This document shows positions 6,055 to 6,060 of a DNA stretch of 6,060 nt, piece after piece (positions within the stretch are counted from its first letter, which is position 1; each line of letters begins with the position of its first letter). Both the position numbers and the translations under genes were made by a program. The DNA is from Candidatus Margulisiibacteriota bacterium (GTDB lineage Bacteria; Margulisbacteria; Termititenacia; Termititenacales; Termititenacaceae), in assembly GCA_031279305.1 (NCBI GenBank), contig JAITIS010000049.1:1-6060 (forward strand). Reading direction: 5' to 3'. The notes beneath the pieces were generated by a model. The model was not told where the DNA came from. It worked only from the letters and a program-made list of their open reading frames with translations, and ran no database searches.

Positions 6055-6060
6055 TGTTTG
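6054..6060 (+). CDS. start of a further operon gene (partial, 3' end outside window)
   Basis: An ATG at 6054-6056 overlaps the prfB stop by one base (TAATG) and is preceded by AAGGAG at 5-base spacing. Only Met-Phe and one further base are visible, so the product cannot be named. The overlap is typical of a co-translated operon member. Confidence 0.55.

Overview
The window carries six complete or partial genes plus the first codons of a seventh, all bacterial, on standard genetic code. It has two blocks. Block 1 (about 1-1367) is an accessory-type region: the last 44 codons of an unidentified gene, an exosortase/archaeosortase-family membrane protein overlapping it, and a convergent gene for a small lipoprotein with an Ig-like fold. 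Block 2 (about 1462 to the right edge) is a housekeeping operon, hpf-secA-prfB followed by the start of another gene, read from an extended -10 promoter at 1462-1490.

The hpf-secA-prfB order is the one I know from Bacillus subtilis and relatives. Here the genes are very tightly packed: hpf to secA 1 nt, secA to prfB 16 nt, and the prfB stop overlaps the next ATG. Initiation of secA probably depends on coupling to hpf. Together the operon links ribosome hibernation (HPF), protein export (SecA) and translation termination (RF2).

Two points need care. First, prfB is complete and 363 codons long only when read through a programmed +1 frameshift at TAT CTT TGA C (in-frame TGA at 5031-5033). A simple ORF call starting at the TTG at 5260 loses the first 99 residues. 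Second, HPF is 270 residues rather than the roughly 190 of ordinary long HPF, because its C-terminal dimerisation domain is present twice, diverged and separated by a very basic linker. This is the most unusual feature here.

The organism cannot be fixed from this window. A retained RF2 frameshift switch shows that UGA is a stop codon, which argues against the UGA-recoding candidate phyla. A lipoprotein signal and an exosortase-family protein suggest a diderm or an uncultured lineage making surface polysaccharide. A candidate-phylum bacterium of the Margulisbacteria/Elusimicrobia/Omnitrophica kind would fit, but that is a guess. There is no RNA gene, mobile element, CRISPR array or convincing intrinsic terminator. 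The only sizeable non-coding stretch is the 160-base divergent spacer at 1368-1527.
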